The translations under genes were made by a program, and so were the position numbers. A stretch of DNA of 64,000 nt from Mesoflavibacter zeaxanthinifaciens DSM 18436 (GTDB lineage Bacteria; Bacteroidota; Bacteroidia; Flavobacteriales; Flavobacteriaceae): the NCBI RefSeq assembly GCF_000422365.1, contig NZ_AULQ01000012.1:21572-85571 (forward strand), given 5' to 3'. The notes under the pieces were generated by a model. The model did not search any database, had not been told where the DNA came from, and worked only from the letters and a program-made list of their open reading frames with translations. Positions within the stretch are counted from its first letter, which is position 1. Every line of letters starts with the position of its first letter. Shown here in pieces: positions 8,008 through 16,381 of this stretch.

Positions 8008-9123
8008 ATGAAAAAATTAATTTTCAGTGCAGCAGCACTAATGTGTGCGTCTATGATGTTCGCACAAAGCAATGACAGTAAAGTGTATCAAAATGGTACA
8101 ATGAACGACTCTGACGTATTCCAAAAGGGTATGAGCAACGAATCTACAGTTGATCAAAAAGGTTCAGTAAACGCATTAAGTGGTTACATGAATGATGCCG
8201 ATGTAGAACAAAGAGGTAACGACAACTGGTCTAAAGTTAAACAAGACGGTGATGAAAACATCGCTGATGTAAGACAAGTTGGTAACGATAACACTGCAGA
8301 AATAGATACAGGTGTTGGTTATGCTCAAGAAAATACTGCAATGACTGAGCAATTAGGTAACAACAACGATTCTTACCAAAAACAACGTTACGATTTTAAT
8401 GAAGCTTATGTTTACCAATCAGGTAATAACAACAGCGCAAGTCAAGATCAAAACAGTAACCCAAACCAAACTACACCTGGTAACTTTGCAGACGCATATC
8501 AAGTAGGAAATGGTAACGATTCTGATCAAAAACAAGTTGGTCATAATGGTGGTGGTTACAACGCTGTTGGTGCATTAGCAGGAGCTTATGTAGCTCAAGT
8601 AGGTAACTTAAACGTTGCAGATCAAGACCAAAACGGTAACTACAACAGTGCAAGCATTGTTCAAGGAGACTCTAGAAACAAAGCTTTTCAAACTCAAATA
8701 GGTGATGATAACTATGCATTATCATTCCAAAATGATTTAGGTTCTGGTGGAAGAAACTTCTCTGATCAAATGCAAGATGGTGATAGAAACGTTGCTGTTG
8801 TAGACCAAGGTATTAACTATGATGAGAAAAATAAAGCTTGGCAAACACAAATGGGAGATGATAACAATGCTTATGCTTACCAAGATGGTTTAATGAACAA
8901 GTCTCGTCAAGAACAAGATGGAGATCGTAATGGTTCTGATGTTTACCAAGACGGTACTAGCAACTTTGCTAGATCAGTACAAAATGGTGATGATAACTAT
9001 TCTGATATTATTCAAGTTGGGAATGATAATGAAGGTAGAGTTTTCCAAACAGGAAGCTTCCATACTTCTTTAGTTGACCAAATTGGTGTGAGTAATACAA
9101 GCATTACTGTACAAAAAGACTAA
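8008..9123 (+). CDS. Curlin-repeat amyloid fibre subunit (CsgA-like, long)
   Basis: 371 residues with a signal peptide (cleaved after about MFAQ, residue 20). The mature part is about twenty imperfect half-repeats of the curlin type, with alternating V/Y-x-Q-x-G-x-x-N strands such as VFQKGMSN, VEQRGNDN, VRQVGNDN, IIQVGNDN. Gln, Asn and Gly dominate. In curli these residues stack as a beta-helical amyloid on the cell surface. E. coli CsgA is ~150 residues with five repeats, so this is much longer. It heads an operon with a second curlin protein, CsgE, CsgF and CsgG homologues. Codon choice differs from its neighbours (many AAC and GGT), as in strongly expressed genes. Major-subunit status is inferred. 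Confidence 0.88.
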   Translation: MKKLIFSAAALMCASMMFAQSNDSKVYQNGTMNDSDVFQKGMSNESTVDQKGSVNALSGYMNDADVEQRGNDNWSKVKQDGDENIADVRQVGNDNTAEIDTGVGYAQENTAMTEQLGNNNDSYQKQRYDFNEAYVYQSGNNNSASQDQNSNPNQTTPGNFADAYQVGNGNDSDQKQVGHNGGGYNAVGALAGAYVAQVGNLNVADQDQNGNYNSASIVQGDSRNKAFQTQIGDDNYALSFQNDLGSGGRNFSDQMQDGDRNVAVVDQGINYDEKNKAWQTQMGDDNNAYAYQDGLMNKSRQEQDGDRNGSDVYQDGTSNFARSVQNGDDNYSDIIQVGNDNEGRVFQTGSFHTSLVDQIGVSNTSITVQKD

Positions 9124-9167
9124 TTAAATTTTAAATAAATTTAATTACAAATTATTAAGATAAAGTG

Positions 9168-9199
9168 AGGCAGGAGGTAACAATCCTGCCTTATTTTTT
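9168..9199 (+). terminator. Hairpin after the first curlin gene (partial terminator)
   Basis: AGGCAGGA (9168-9175) / TCCTGCCT (9184-9191) followed by TATTTTTTA. It lies inside the apparent operon, between the large curlin gene and the downstream assembly genes, so it may let through only part of the transcription and keep subunit mRNA in excess. Confidence 0.7.
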
Positions 9200-9213
9200 A
9201 AATTTAAATAATT

Positions 9214-9741
9214 ATGAAAAAGCAACTAATATTAATATTACTTTCATTGTTTAGCGTTTTTTCTTTTTCTCAAAATGCTATTTTGTCATCAACAGAAACT
9301 GATGAAGATGGTAATGTTATAGATCAAAATCAAGAATTAGCTATAGTTAGTAATGCTGTAAATAATAGTCAACAAAACGCATCACAACTACAAATAAATA
9401 GTAAGAGTGTTTATGTTACACAAATAGGAGATTATAATACAGTAGAAGCAGTAGTCTCTGCACCAAAATATAATGTAGATTTAAATCAGGTAGGAGATGA
9501 TAATTTAATAGATGTAAAATTAAAAGCAACTAAGCTTATAGATTATCAGGTGCTACAAGTAGGAGATAATAATACGGTAATAGATTATAATTTTGGTAAT
9601 CAAAAAGTTATAAATTCATCTTTTAATCAAATAGGTGATAATTTAAAAATAGAAAATTATGGTTCAAACTCTATTTCAGAAAAATTACAAATCAATATGA
9701 CTGGACAAAGCAGAACAATAACCATAAATAATTATAAATAA
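9214..9741 (+). CDS. Second curlin-repeat protein (CsgB-like candidate)
   Basis: 175 residues with a signal peptide (about residues 1-20, ending FSFSQ). The mature chain has fewer, more degenerate curlin repeats: VTQIGDYN, LNQVGDDN, LQVGDNN, FNQIGDN, then an isoleucine/threonine-rich end. A short, divergent curlin protein next to the main subunit is the position and form of a nucleator (CsgB) in curli systems; that role is inferred. It follows the first curlin gene by 90 bases and a hairpin, and precedes the CsgE homologue by 13 bases. Confidence 0.75.
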   Translation: MKKQLILILLSLFSVFSFSQNAILSSTETDEDGNVIDQNQELAIVSNAVNNSQQNASQLQINSKSVYVTQIGDYNTVEAVVSAPKYNVDLNQVGDDNLIDVKLKATKLIDYQVLQVGDNNTVIDYNFGNQKVINSSFNQIGDNLKIENYGSNSISEKLQINMTGQSRTITINNYK

Positions 9742-9754
9742 ACTTAAAAACTAG

Positions 9755-10528
9755 ATGGTTTCTATTTATAAATACAAACTATTAATTGTTGTTTTATTGT
9801 TTTCAATATCAAATTTGGTTGCGCAAAGAATAACTAATAGAGATATAGAAGCAAAAATAGATACGTCTAGCTTAAATGGTATATATCAAATCAAAAGTAT
9901 AGCCTTTAATAAAACAGAAGTTTACAAAACACTTAAATATGATTTTAGTGTTATAAAGAAAAATAAAAAGACTAATAACTCCTCAAAAAATAAACAAGAA
10001 GGATTATTTGCTTTAGAGCCTAACCAGACAATGGAGCTGTCTCAAACATCAATTAATTTGTCAGAAAATGACGAAGTTGTTATTTTTTTACTAATTTACG
10101 AAGAAGAAAATCTGGTTGGTAAAAAAATAATTAACCTATCAACTTCTAATAATTTAAAAAAAACAGTTAAACCTAAAGAAGAAAGTTTAACTATAGATGT
10201 TGATGATACAAGTGAAGATGGAGTAGAAATTAAAGGCTTAGTAACAGATGAAACACGAACCAAATTTGGAAGAGAGTTTTATGAAGCTTTTGCAAATAGA
10301 TATAGAGAAGATGGTGTTAATGCTGCAAAAGTTATTGTAGTAGAAGAAAAATTTAGTCTAGGAAGAAGAACAATAATAGAAGTAAAGATTGATGATAATT
10401 TAGTTTATCAATTTTTGATTAAACCAGATCCAGAATCAATAAGAAAGCATTCGGAGTCTTGTTTAAGATACGTAAAAAGGTATCTTATAAGAGAAAAAGA
10501 AAATGCTAAACGAATAAAAGAGTATTAA
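9755..10528 (+). CDS. csgE: CsgE family curli assembly chaperone (N-terminally extended)
   Basis: 257 residues with a signal peptide (residues 1-24, ending LVAQ). The CsgE domain is at about 148-250: IKGLVTDETRTKFGREFYEAF, then EEKFSLGRRTIIEVKIDD and LVYQFLIKP, matching the CsgE pattern of G-L-x-x-D-x-T-x-T-x-x-G-x-x-F-Y. CsgE caps the periplasmic side of the CsgG pore and delivers subunits. E. coli CsgE is about half this length; the extra ~120 residues between signal peptide and CsgE domain look like a separate beta-rich domain I do not recognise. One base separates it from csgF. Confidence 0.85.
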   Translation: MVSIYKYKLLIVVLLFSISNLVAQRITNRDIEAKIDTSSLNGIYQIKSIAFNKTEVYKTLKYDFSVIKKNKKTNNSSKNKQEGLFALEPNQTMELSQTSINLSENDEVVIFLLIYEEENLVGKKIINLSTSNNLKKTVKPKEESLTIDVDDTSEDGVEIKGLVTDETRTKFGREFYEAFANRYREDGVNAAKVIVVEEKFSLGRRTIIEVKIDDNLVYQFLIKPDPESIRKHSESCLRYVKRYLIREKENAKRIKEY

Positions 10529-10529
10529 C

Positions 10530-10931
10530 ATGAAAAGTTTAATAACACTTGTAGGTTTACTAATTAGTATGACTAGTTTTAGTCAGGATTTGGTTTACAA
10601 ACCAAAAAATCCTGCTTTTGGAGGAGATACATTTAATTATAATTGGTTATTAAGTTCTGCAGAATCTCAAAACTTGTTAGAGGATCCTGATGCACAAGAT
10701 GATAATGATGGATCAGAATTAGAAAACTTTTCAGAAAACTTAAACAGTCAAATTTTAAATCAACTTTCTAGATCATTATTTGCAGATCAAATAGGTGCAG
10801 ATGGATTGTCTGAAGGTACATATACCTTCGGTACGTTATCTGTAGAAGTATATCCTTCTGGTAATGGTTTAGTGGTAGATATATTAGATACAGGAACAGG
10901 AGAACAAACACAGCTTATTATCCCCAATTAA
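10530..10931 (+). CDS. csgF: CsgF family curli assembly protein
   Basis: 133 residues with a signal peptide (about 1-19, ending SFSQ). The mature N-terminus carries the CsgF signature: YKPKNPAFGG, then NWLLSSAESQN, equivalent to the NPxFGG and LL-x-x-AxxQN motifs that insert into the CsgG pore. CsgF anchors the nucleator at the outer surface. It sits between csgE and csgG, as in other Bacteroidota curli loci, with 13 bases to csgG. Confidence 0.88.
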   Translation: MKSLITLVGLLISMTSFSQDLVYKPKNPAFGGDTFNYNWLLSSAESQNLLEDPDAQDDNDGSELENFSENLNSQILNQLSRSLFADQIGADGLSEGTYTFGTLSVEVYPSGNGLVVDILDTGTGEQTQLIIPN

Positions 10932-10944
10932 TCAATAATTTTAA

Positions 10945-12420
10945 ATGACTAAAATCAATAATTTAAACATTGTTGTTCTAATTATTTGTGCTATTATATT
11001 AACGTCTTGTGGAACTTATTTTAACCAACCATATCAACAAGAACGAGCAAAATTAGGAGAACAAACTAAGGCTAATAAAAACTTAATAAACCTACCGCCA
11101 CCAAAAGAACCAATAGTTGTTGGTGTTTACAATTTTAGAGACCAAACAGGTCAATATAAACCAACAGAAAACGGTAGTTCTTTTAGTACAGCTGTAACAC
11201 AAGGCGCTACAACAATTTTAACAAAAGCGTTAGAAGATTCTAAATGGTTTACTGTAATAGAAAGAGAAAACTTTACAAATCTTTCTACAGAGAGGAATAT
11301 AATTAGATCAACAAGAAAGCAATATAGGCAAACCACCAATCCAAACGAACCTCAATTACCACCATTATTATATGCAGGTGTGTTGTTAGAAGGAGGTATA
11401 ATTTCTTACGACTCTAATATTATAACTGGTGGTTTTGGAGCAAGATATTTTGGTTTAGGAGGATCAACACAATATCGACAAGATAGAATAACAGTATATC
11501 TTAGAGCAGTTTCTACATCTAACGGAGAAGTGTTAAAAACCGTTTATGTTTCAAAAACTATATTGTCTCAAGCTATAGATGCAAGTTTATTTAGATATGT
11601 AAAATTTAAAAGATTATTAGAGGCAGAAACTGGAATTACAAAAAATGAACCAGGACAAATGGCAGTTACAGAAGCAATTGAAAAAGCGGTAGAGGCTTTA
11701 ATTATTGAAGGAATTAAAGATCAATTATGGGCTCCTCAAGCAACACAAGAGGCTTCTAAGAAGTTAGTTGATGATTATCTCTTAGAAAAATCTGATGCTA
11801 TGTCTACAGAGATTTACGATAGGTTATTAATAAAAAGAAGAGGTAAGACAGCAGTTACAGGTGCTTTAGGTTTATCTAGGATTAGTGGTGATTTACCAAA
11901 TCCAGAATTTGAGTTTAATAGTAAGATTGGGTTTAAATACTTTTTAAATCCTGCTATAAATGTAAATTTTACCTACAACAAATTTAATTTAAAAAATAAA
12001 CAGCTGCTTAATGAAGGTTACATGTCTTTTGATTTGAATGCAGAATATGTCATGTTACCATACGATAAGTTTACACCTTATGTTTTCGCAGGGGTAGGAT
12101 CTAATGCTTCAAATTATTTTGATACTATAGATTTAAAAATGCAATTTGGAGCAGGTTTAGAATATATGGTGAATAATAATATAGGTGTATTTGGCTATGC
12201 AGAGCACAATACTGCATTTACAGATCAATTAGACTTTGTAGAGGCAGGTAAAAGAGATGATATGTATTACAGGTTTGGGATTGGCGTTAATTATTATTTT
12301 TCTGCACCAAAGAGTAATAAAGACCTGAAAAAACAACAGAAAAGAGAGTTAAAACAAGAAAAGCGTAGGATTAGAAAAGAGAATCTTAAACAAAAAAAGG
12401 ATTCAACAAAAGAAGAATAA
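10945..12420 (+). CDS. csgG: CsgG family curli secretion pore lipoprotein with C-terminal barrel-like extension
   Basis: 491 residues; lipobox with lipid-modified Cys22 (IILTSC). Residues ~40-265 are the CsgG domain: IVVGVYNFRDQTGQYKP, TTILTKALEDSKWFTVIERE, LLYAGVLLEGGIISYDSN and the transmembrane hairpin region following it. CsgG forms the outer-membrane channel for curlin export. E. coli CsgG is 277 residues; here ~200 extra residues follow, about 300-460 resembling a small outer-membrane beta-barrel (FTPYVFAGVGSN, FGAGLEYMVNNNIGVFGYAEHN), then a very basic Lys/Arg-rich tail (about 461-491). The extension is seen directly; its function is unknown. Confidence 0.9.
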   Translation: MTKINNLNIVVLIICAIILTSCGTYFNQPYQQERAKLGEQTKANKNLINLPPPKEPIVVGVYNFRDQTGQYKPTENGSSFSTAVTQGATTILTKALEDSKWFTVIERENFTNLSTERNIIRSTRKQYRQTTNPNEPQLPPLLYAGVLLEGGIISYDSNIITGGFGARYFGLGGSTQYRQDRITVYLRAVSTSNGEVLKTVYVSKTILSQAIDASLFRYVKFKRLLEAETGITKNEPGQMAVTEAIEKAVEALIIEGIKDQLWAPQATQEASKKLVDDYLLEKSDAMSTEIYDRLLIKRRGKTAVTGALGLSRISGDLPNPEFEFNSKIGFKYFLNPAINVNFTYNKFNLKNKQLLNEGYMSFDLNAEYVMLPYDKFTPYVFAGVGSNASNYFDTIDLKMQFGAGLEYMVNNNIGVFGYAEHNTAFTDQLDFVEAGKRDDMYYRFGIGVNYYFSAPKSNKDLKKQQKRELKQEKRRIRKENLKQKKDSTKEE

Positions 12421-12457
12421 ACTTGTTTAAATCGATTAGCTATTAATTAAATAAACC

Positions 12458-13951
12458 ATGAAAAATCACATACTCAAAATATTTTTTACAATAAGCGCTT
12501 TAGTTCTTTTTTGTGCTTGTAGTGAAGAAACTATCACAATAACAGGACAAGGTACTTTAACAGGTAAAGTAGTAGAAAAAAGTACTAACATACCATTAGA
12601 AAATGTAAAAATCTCTACTAATCCAAATACTAGTACAATTTTTTCTGATTCGGAAGGGAATTTTCAAATTTCTAATATAGACGTAGGAGATTATTCAGTC
12701 AAAGCAGAAAAAGAAGGGTATATTGTAAAGTTTGAAGGTGCAACAATTCAAGAGTCCGTTTCTGCTAATGTTATTTTTGAACTTGAAATTGAAACAGCAA
12801 ATAATGATGCACCAAACGCACCTATATTGCTAGAGCCTTTAAATGATAGTGTGGAAGTTGGACTAAGCGTAGATTTAGTTTGGTCCGGATCAGATCCAGA
12901 AGAGGATGAGTTAACTTACTCTGTAGAAATTTTAAATGATCAAAATGCAGATGTAATAAGTTTTACAGAAATTACAGATACTACATTAACAGTTTCTGGT
13001 TTAATGTATAACACAAAATATTTTTGGCAAGTAACCGCTAATGATGGTATTAATAATTCTGTATCTAGCAATGTTTTCAACTTTAGAACTATTGAGTTTC
13101 CAGAAAATAGAATTTTCTTCACTCGAAAAATAAACGGAAATAATGTTATCTTTTCTACAGATGATGACGGGAATGAGATACAGTTAACCTCTCAAAATAA
13201 CAATTCATGGAGACCTCGTAAAGCACAATCTTTAAATAAAATTGCATTTTTAAGAAGTAATGGAGGACAAACACATGTTTTTACTATGAATTTAGATGGT
13301 TCAGATGTTCAGCAAATAACATCTGCTGTACCAGTAAATGGATTTAATTTTGAAGAAATAGACTTTGAATGGACAAATAATGATTCTCAAATTTTATATC
13401 CAAGTTTTGATAAATTGTATGTAATAGATTCAGACGGATCTGGATTAAATCAAATATATCAAACATCTAATGGTAATTTTATAACCGAAGTAGATTGGAA
13501 TCAAAACACATCCACAATAGCCTTAAAGACAAACAATAGTAATGGTTATGAGGTAGAGATTTTTACAATAAATACATCTGGAGTAGTTCAGGATATAATT
13601 TTACAAGGTATAACAGGAGCTGCAGGAGGAATTGATTTATCCTTTGACGGTACAAAACTATTATATACAAGAGACGTTACCGGTAACGAAAATCAAGAGT
13701 ATAGACAATTAAACTCTCAAGTATTTATTTATGATTTAACAACGATGACAACAAATAGTACTGTGTCTTTTGAAAAACCACCAGGGACTAATGATTTAGA
13801 TGCTAAATTTTCTCCAACAGAAGCAGAAATTATAATAGAAAACACACCAAATGATGGATTGTCGCAAAGTAATATTTATAAACTAACATTAGGTCAGGTT
13901 AACGGAAGAGAGTTGATTGAGGAAGATGCAAAAATGCCTGATTGGAAATAA
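12458..13951 (+). CDS. Lipoprotein with CarboxypepD-reg-like, Fn3-like and TolB-like propeller domains
   Basis: 497 residues; lipobox LFCAC with Cys21. Domains by eye: a carboxypeptidase-regulatory-like beta sandwich at about 34-95 (LTGKVVEKSTNIPLENVKI, GNFQISNIDVGDYSVKA), a fibronectin-III-like module at about 108-208 (ending TKYFWQVTANDG), then a C-terminal beta propeller of TolB/WD-like repeats (MNLDGSDVQQITS, FDGTKLLYTRD). It lies 37 bases after csgG and before a strong terminator, so it is probably the last gene of the curli-like operon. A role in anchoring or inspecting fibres on the surface is speculation; no CsgC or CsgD homologue is present. Confidence 0.75.
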   Translation: MKNHILKIFFTISALVLFCACSEETITITGQGTLTGKVVEKSTNIPLENVKISTNPNTSTIFSDSEGNFQISNIDVGDYSVKAEKEGYIVKFEGATIQESVSANVIFELEIETANNDAPNAPILLEPLNDSVEVGLSVDLVWSGSDPEEDELTYSVEILNDQNADVISFTEITDTTLTVSGLMYNTKYFWQVTANDGINNSVSSNVFNFRTIEFPENRIFFTRKINGNNVIFSTDDDGNEIQLTSQNNNSWRPRKAQSLNKIAFLRSNGGQTHVFTMNLDGSDVQQITSAVPVNGFNFEEIDFEWTNNDSQILYPSFDKLYVIDSDGSGLNQIYQTSNGNFITEVDWNQNTSTIALKTNNSNGYEVEIFTINTSGVVQDIILQGITGAAGGIDLSFDGTKLLYTRDVTGNENQEYRQLNSQVFIYDLTTMTTNSTVSFEKPPGTNDLDAKFSPTEAEIIIENTPNDGLSQSNIYKLTLGQVNGRELIEEDAKMPDWK

Positions 13952-13983
13952 AAAAGTTTACCAACCACATCAAAATAACCCTT

Positions 13984-14020
13984 AAAAGCACACATAAATA
14001 TTTGTGTGCTTTTTTTTTAT
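13984..14020 (+). terminator. Terminator of the curli-like operon
   Basis: Perfect stem AAAAGCACACA (13984-13994) / TGTGTGCTTTT (14003-14013) followed by a T run to about 14018. Confidence 0.9.
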
Positions 14021-14048
14021 AAATATCTTTGTAGCTTAACACAACACA

Positions 14049-15227
14049 ATGAGTTCCGAAATTTCTAAACGCTACAGTCAAAGAGGTGTTTCTGCTTCAA
14101 AAGAAGATGTGCACAACGCCATAAAAAACATAGATAAAGGATTATTCCCAAAAGCCTTTTGTAAAATTGTGCCAGATTACCTAACAAACGATTCTGACTA
14201 TTGTTTAATAATGCATGCAGATGGTGCAGGAACAAAGTCGTCTTTAGCATACATGTACTGGAAAGAAACTGGAGATTTATCAGTTTGGAAAGGTATAGCG
14301 CAAGATGCTTTAATAATGAATATTGACGATCTACTTTGTGTAGGAGCAACAGATAATATTATGTTGTCTTCAACCATAGGAAGAAATAAAAATTTAATTC
14401 CAGGTGAAGTTATTTCGGCAATAATTAATGGTACAGAAGAGTTAATTGAAGAGCTTAAAAACTTTGGGGTAACGATACATTCAACTGGTGGTGAAACAGC
14501 AGATGTTGGTGATTTGGTAAGAACAATCATTGTAGATTCTACGGTAACAGCAAGAATGAATAGAGCAGATGTTATTGATAATGCTAATATCAAAGCAGGA
14601 GATGTTATTGTTGGATTAGAAAGTTTTGGCCAAGCTACTTATGAAAAAGAGTATAATGGCGGAATGGGAAGTAACGGTTTGACTTCTGCAAGACACGATG
14701 TTTTTAATAAATATTTAGCTAAGAAATATCCAGAAAGTTTTGATGCTTCAGTACCAGAAGATTTGGTATATTCTGGTCAAATTAAATTAACAGATAAGGT
14801 AGAAAATTCGCCAATAGATGCTGGTAAATTAGTGTTGTCTCCAACGCGTACCTATGCACCAATTATCAAGCAAATTCTTTCAAAATATACAAGTGAAGAC
14901 ATCCATGGGATGATTCATTGTAGTGGCGGAGCGCAAACAAAAATTCTTCACTTCATAGATAATTTACATGTTGTAAAGGATAACATGTTTTCAATTCCAC
15001 CATTATTTAAACTAATACAAGAGCAGTCAAAAACAGACTGGAAAGAAATGTATCAAGTATTTAATTGTGGGCATAGAATGGAATTGTATGTTAATCCAGA
15101 AGTAGCAGAAGAGATTATAAAAATTTCAAAATCATTTAATGTTGATGCTCAAATTGTTGGACGTGTAGAAGCATCTTCAACAAAAAAACTTACAATAGAA
15201 AGCGAATACGGAACGTTTACCTACTAA
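14049..15227 (+). CDS. purM: Phosphoribosylformylglycinamidine cyclo-ligase (AIR synthase)
   Basis: 392 residues of the AIR synthase fold. N-terminal SKRYSQRGVSASKEDVHNAI, then MHADGAGTKSSLAYMYW and DALIMNIDDLLCVGA (nucleotide and metal site), HSTGGETADVGD, and a C-terminal domain with SPTRTYAPIIKQ and MIHCSGGAQTKI. It closes the imidazole ring of AIR in purine synthesis, using ATP. The Bacteroidota form is longer than the ~345-residue E. coli enzyme. Followed after 15 bases by a DUF3078 gene, possibly cotranscribed. Confidence 0.9.
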   Translation: MSSEISKRYSQRGVSASKEDVHNAIKNIDKGLFPKAFCKIVPDYLTNDSDYCLIMHADGAGTKSSLAYMYWKETGDLSVWKGIAQDALIMNIDDLLCVGATDNIMLSSTIGRNKNLIPGEVISAIINGTEELIEELKNFGVTIHSTGGETADVGDLVRTIIVDSTVTARMNRADVIDNANIKAGDVIVGLESFGQATYEKEYNGGMGSNGLTSARHDVFNKYLAKKYPESFDASVPEDLVYSGQIKLTDKVENSPIDAGKLVLSPTRTYAPIIKQILSKYTSEDIHGMIHCSGGAQTKILHFIDNLHVVKDNMFSIPPLFKLIQEQSKTDWKEMYQVFNCGHRMELYVNPEVAEEIIKISKSFNVDAQIVGRVEASSTKKLTIESEYGTFTY

Positions 15228-15242
15228 CAATAAACTATAATT

Positions 15243-16193
15243 ATGAGATTTTTTCTTTTAATCTTAGCTGTTTGTGTATCCCAAATAACACAAGCGCAAG
15301 AAACAGATTCGATTGTAAAAACCTTAGATACTTTAACTTGGAAACAAGTTAATCGTGTTGGTTTAGATATAAACGAGGTTACGTTTGTAAACTGGAGTGC
15401 TGGTGGTGCTAATTCAATTTCGGCACTTTTAGCTTTAAATTCTAGCTTACGTTACAAGAAGAATAATTTAATATGGTTTAATGCTATAAGAACACGTTAT
15501 GGTATCAATAAGCAAGAAGATCAATTACTAAGAAAAACTGAAGACGAACTTGAGTTAATCTCTACAATTGGTTACAGAAAAGACACGATATCTAATTGGT
15601 ATTTTTCAGGTAGATTTAACTTTAAAACACAATACTCTAATGGGTATAATTATCCTAACAGAGATAATCCTATTTCTCGTTTTATGGCACCAGGATACGT
15701 GTTTGTAGGTGGTGGAGCAGAGTATGGAAAAAATATAGAAAAGCTTTCATTTTATTTATCGCCTTTAACCTTTAAAGGGACATTTGTATTAGACCAAAAA
15801 TTAGCAGACAATGGTGCATTTGGTGTAGCACCAGCAGTTTATGATATAGACGGAAATAAAATACAAGATGGAGAAATGATGCGGACCGAAATGGGAATTT
15901 TAATAACCAATGCCTACGAAGCTCAAGTTATGGAGAATATTTACCTACGTAACCAGTTAAGCTTGTATACAGATTATTTAAACAGTTTTGGTAATATTGA
16001 TGTAGATTGGGAAGTAGTATTTGACTTTAAAGTAAACAATTTTGTAAAAGCTACGTTAGGATCTCATATAAAATATGATAATGATATTAAAATTATAGAA
16101 GAAGCCGAGACCGAAGAAGCAGATGCTATAGAACGCGGTGCATCTATACAATGGAAACAACTTTTAGGTATAGGAGTTGTTGTAGATTTTTAG
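15243..16193 (+). CDS. DUF3078 family outer-membrane protein
   Basis: 316 residues with a signal peptide (about 1-19, ending TQAQ). The family blocks are present: VGLDINEVTFVNWSAGGANS near residue 40, LIWFNAIRTRYGINKQ, STIGYRKDTISNWYFSGRFNF and PGYVFVGGGAEY. Alternating hydrophobic strands and a C-terminal aromatic residue (VVVDF) point to an outer-membrane beta barrel. The family is widespread in Bacteroidota and has no assigned function. It follows purM by 15 bases. Confidence 0.85.
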   Translation: MRFFLLILAVCVSQITQAQETDSIVKTLDTLTWKQVNRVGLDINEVTFVNWSAGGANSISALLALNSSLRYKKNNLIWFNAIRTRYGINKQEDQLLRKTEDELELISTIGYRKDTISNWYFSGRFNFKTQYSNGYNYPNRDNPISRFMAPGYVFVGGGAEYGKNIEKLSFYLSPLTFKGTFVLDQKLADNGAFGVAPAVYDIDGNKIQDGEMMRTEMGILITNAYEAQVMENIYLRNQLSLYTDYLNSFGNIDVDWEVVFDFKVNNFVKATLGSHIKYDNDIKIIEEAETEEADAIERGASIQWKQLLGIGVVVDF

Positions 16194-16302
16194 TATATTT
16201 AATGGTTGCTTCTTTTAATAGGTTTTTGTTAAAATCTGCTGCGGTCTATTAAAAAGATGTGTCAGTTTACAAAACACCTTTTCCAATTAAGTAGGGTTTT
16301 TA

Positions 16303-16380
16303 ATGAATTCTAAACAAGCCATAAAAGTTGTTATCGCATTACTCTTAATAGTCAACTTATTTATCAGTATATTTTTTTGA
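16303..16380 (+). CDS. Very small hydrophobic peptide (tentative)
   Basis: ATG-initiated frame of 25 residues: a short polar start MNSKQAIK, then a single hydrophobic stretch to the end (VVIALLLIVNLFISIFF). Its stop ends one base before the GTG start of the next membrane-protein gene, a spacing that suggests translational coupling. Length is too small to prove coding; it could be a leader peptide or chance. Confidence 0.3.
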   Translation: MNSKQAIKVVIALLLIVNLFISIFF

Positions 16381-16381
16381 T

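Noticed and set aside
8008..9123. Internal repeats of the curlin gene as a possible CRISPR or tandem DNA repeat
   Set aside because: Repeats are imperfect at DNA level, in frame, and encode the QxGxxN curlin pattern; they are protein repeats.
14198..14593. 131-residue antisense frame inside purM
   Set aside because: It is fully covered by the strongly supported purM frame, has a hydrophobic but unpatterned composition, and no start or family signal.
16211..16257. Weak stem TCTTTTAATAG / CTATTAAAAAGA after the DUF3078 gene
   Set aside because: A/T pairs only with a bulge and no T run; not a credible terminator.
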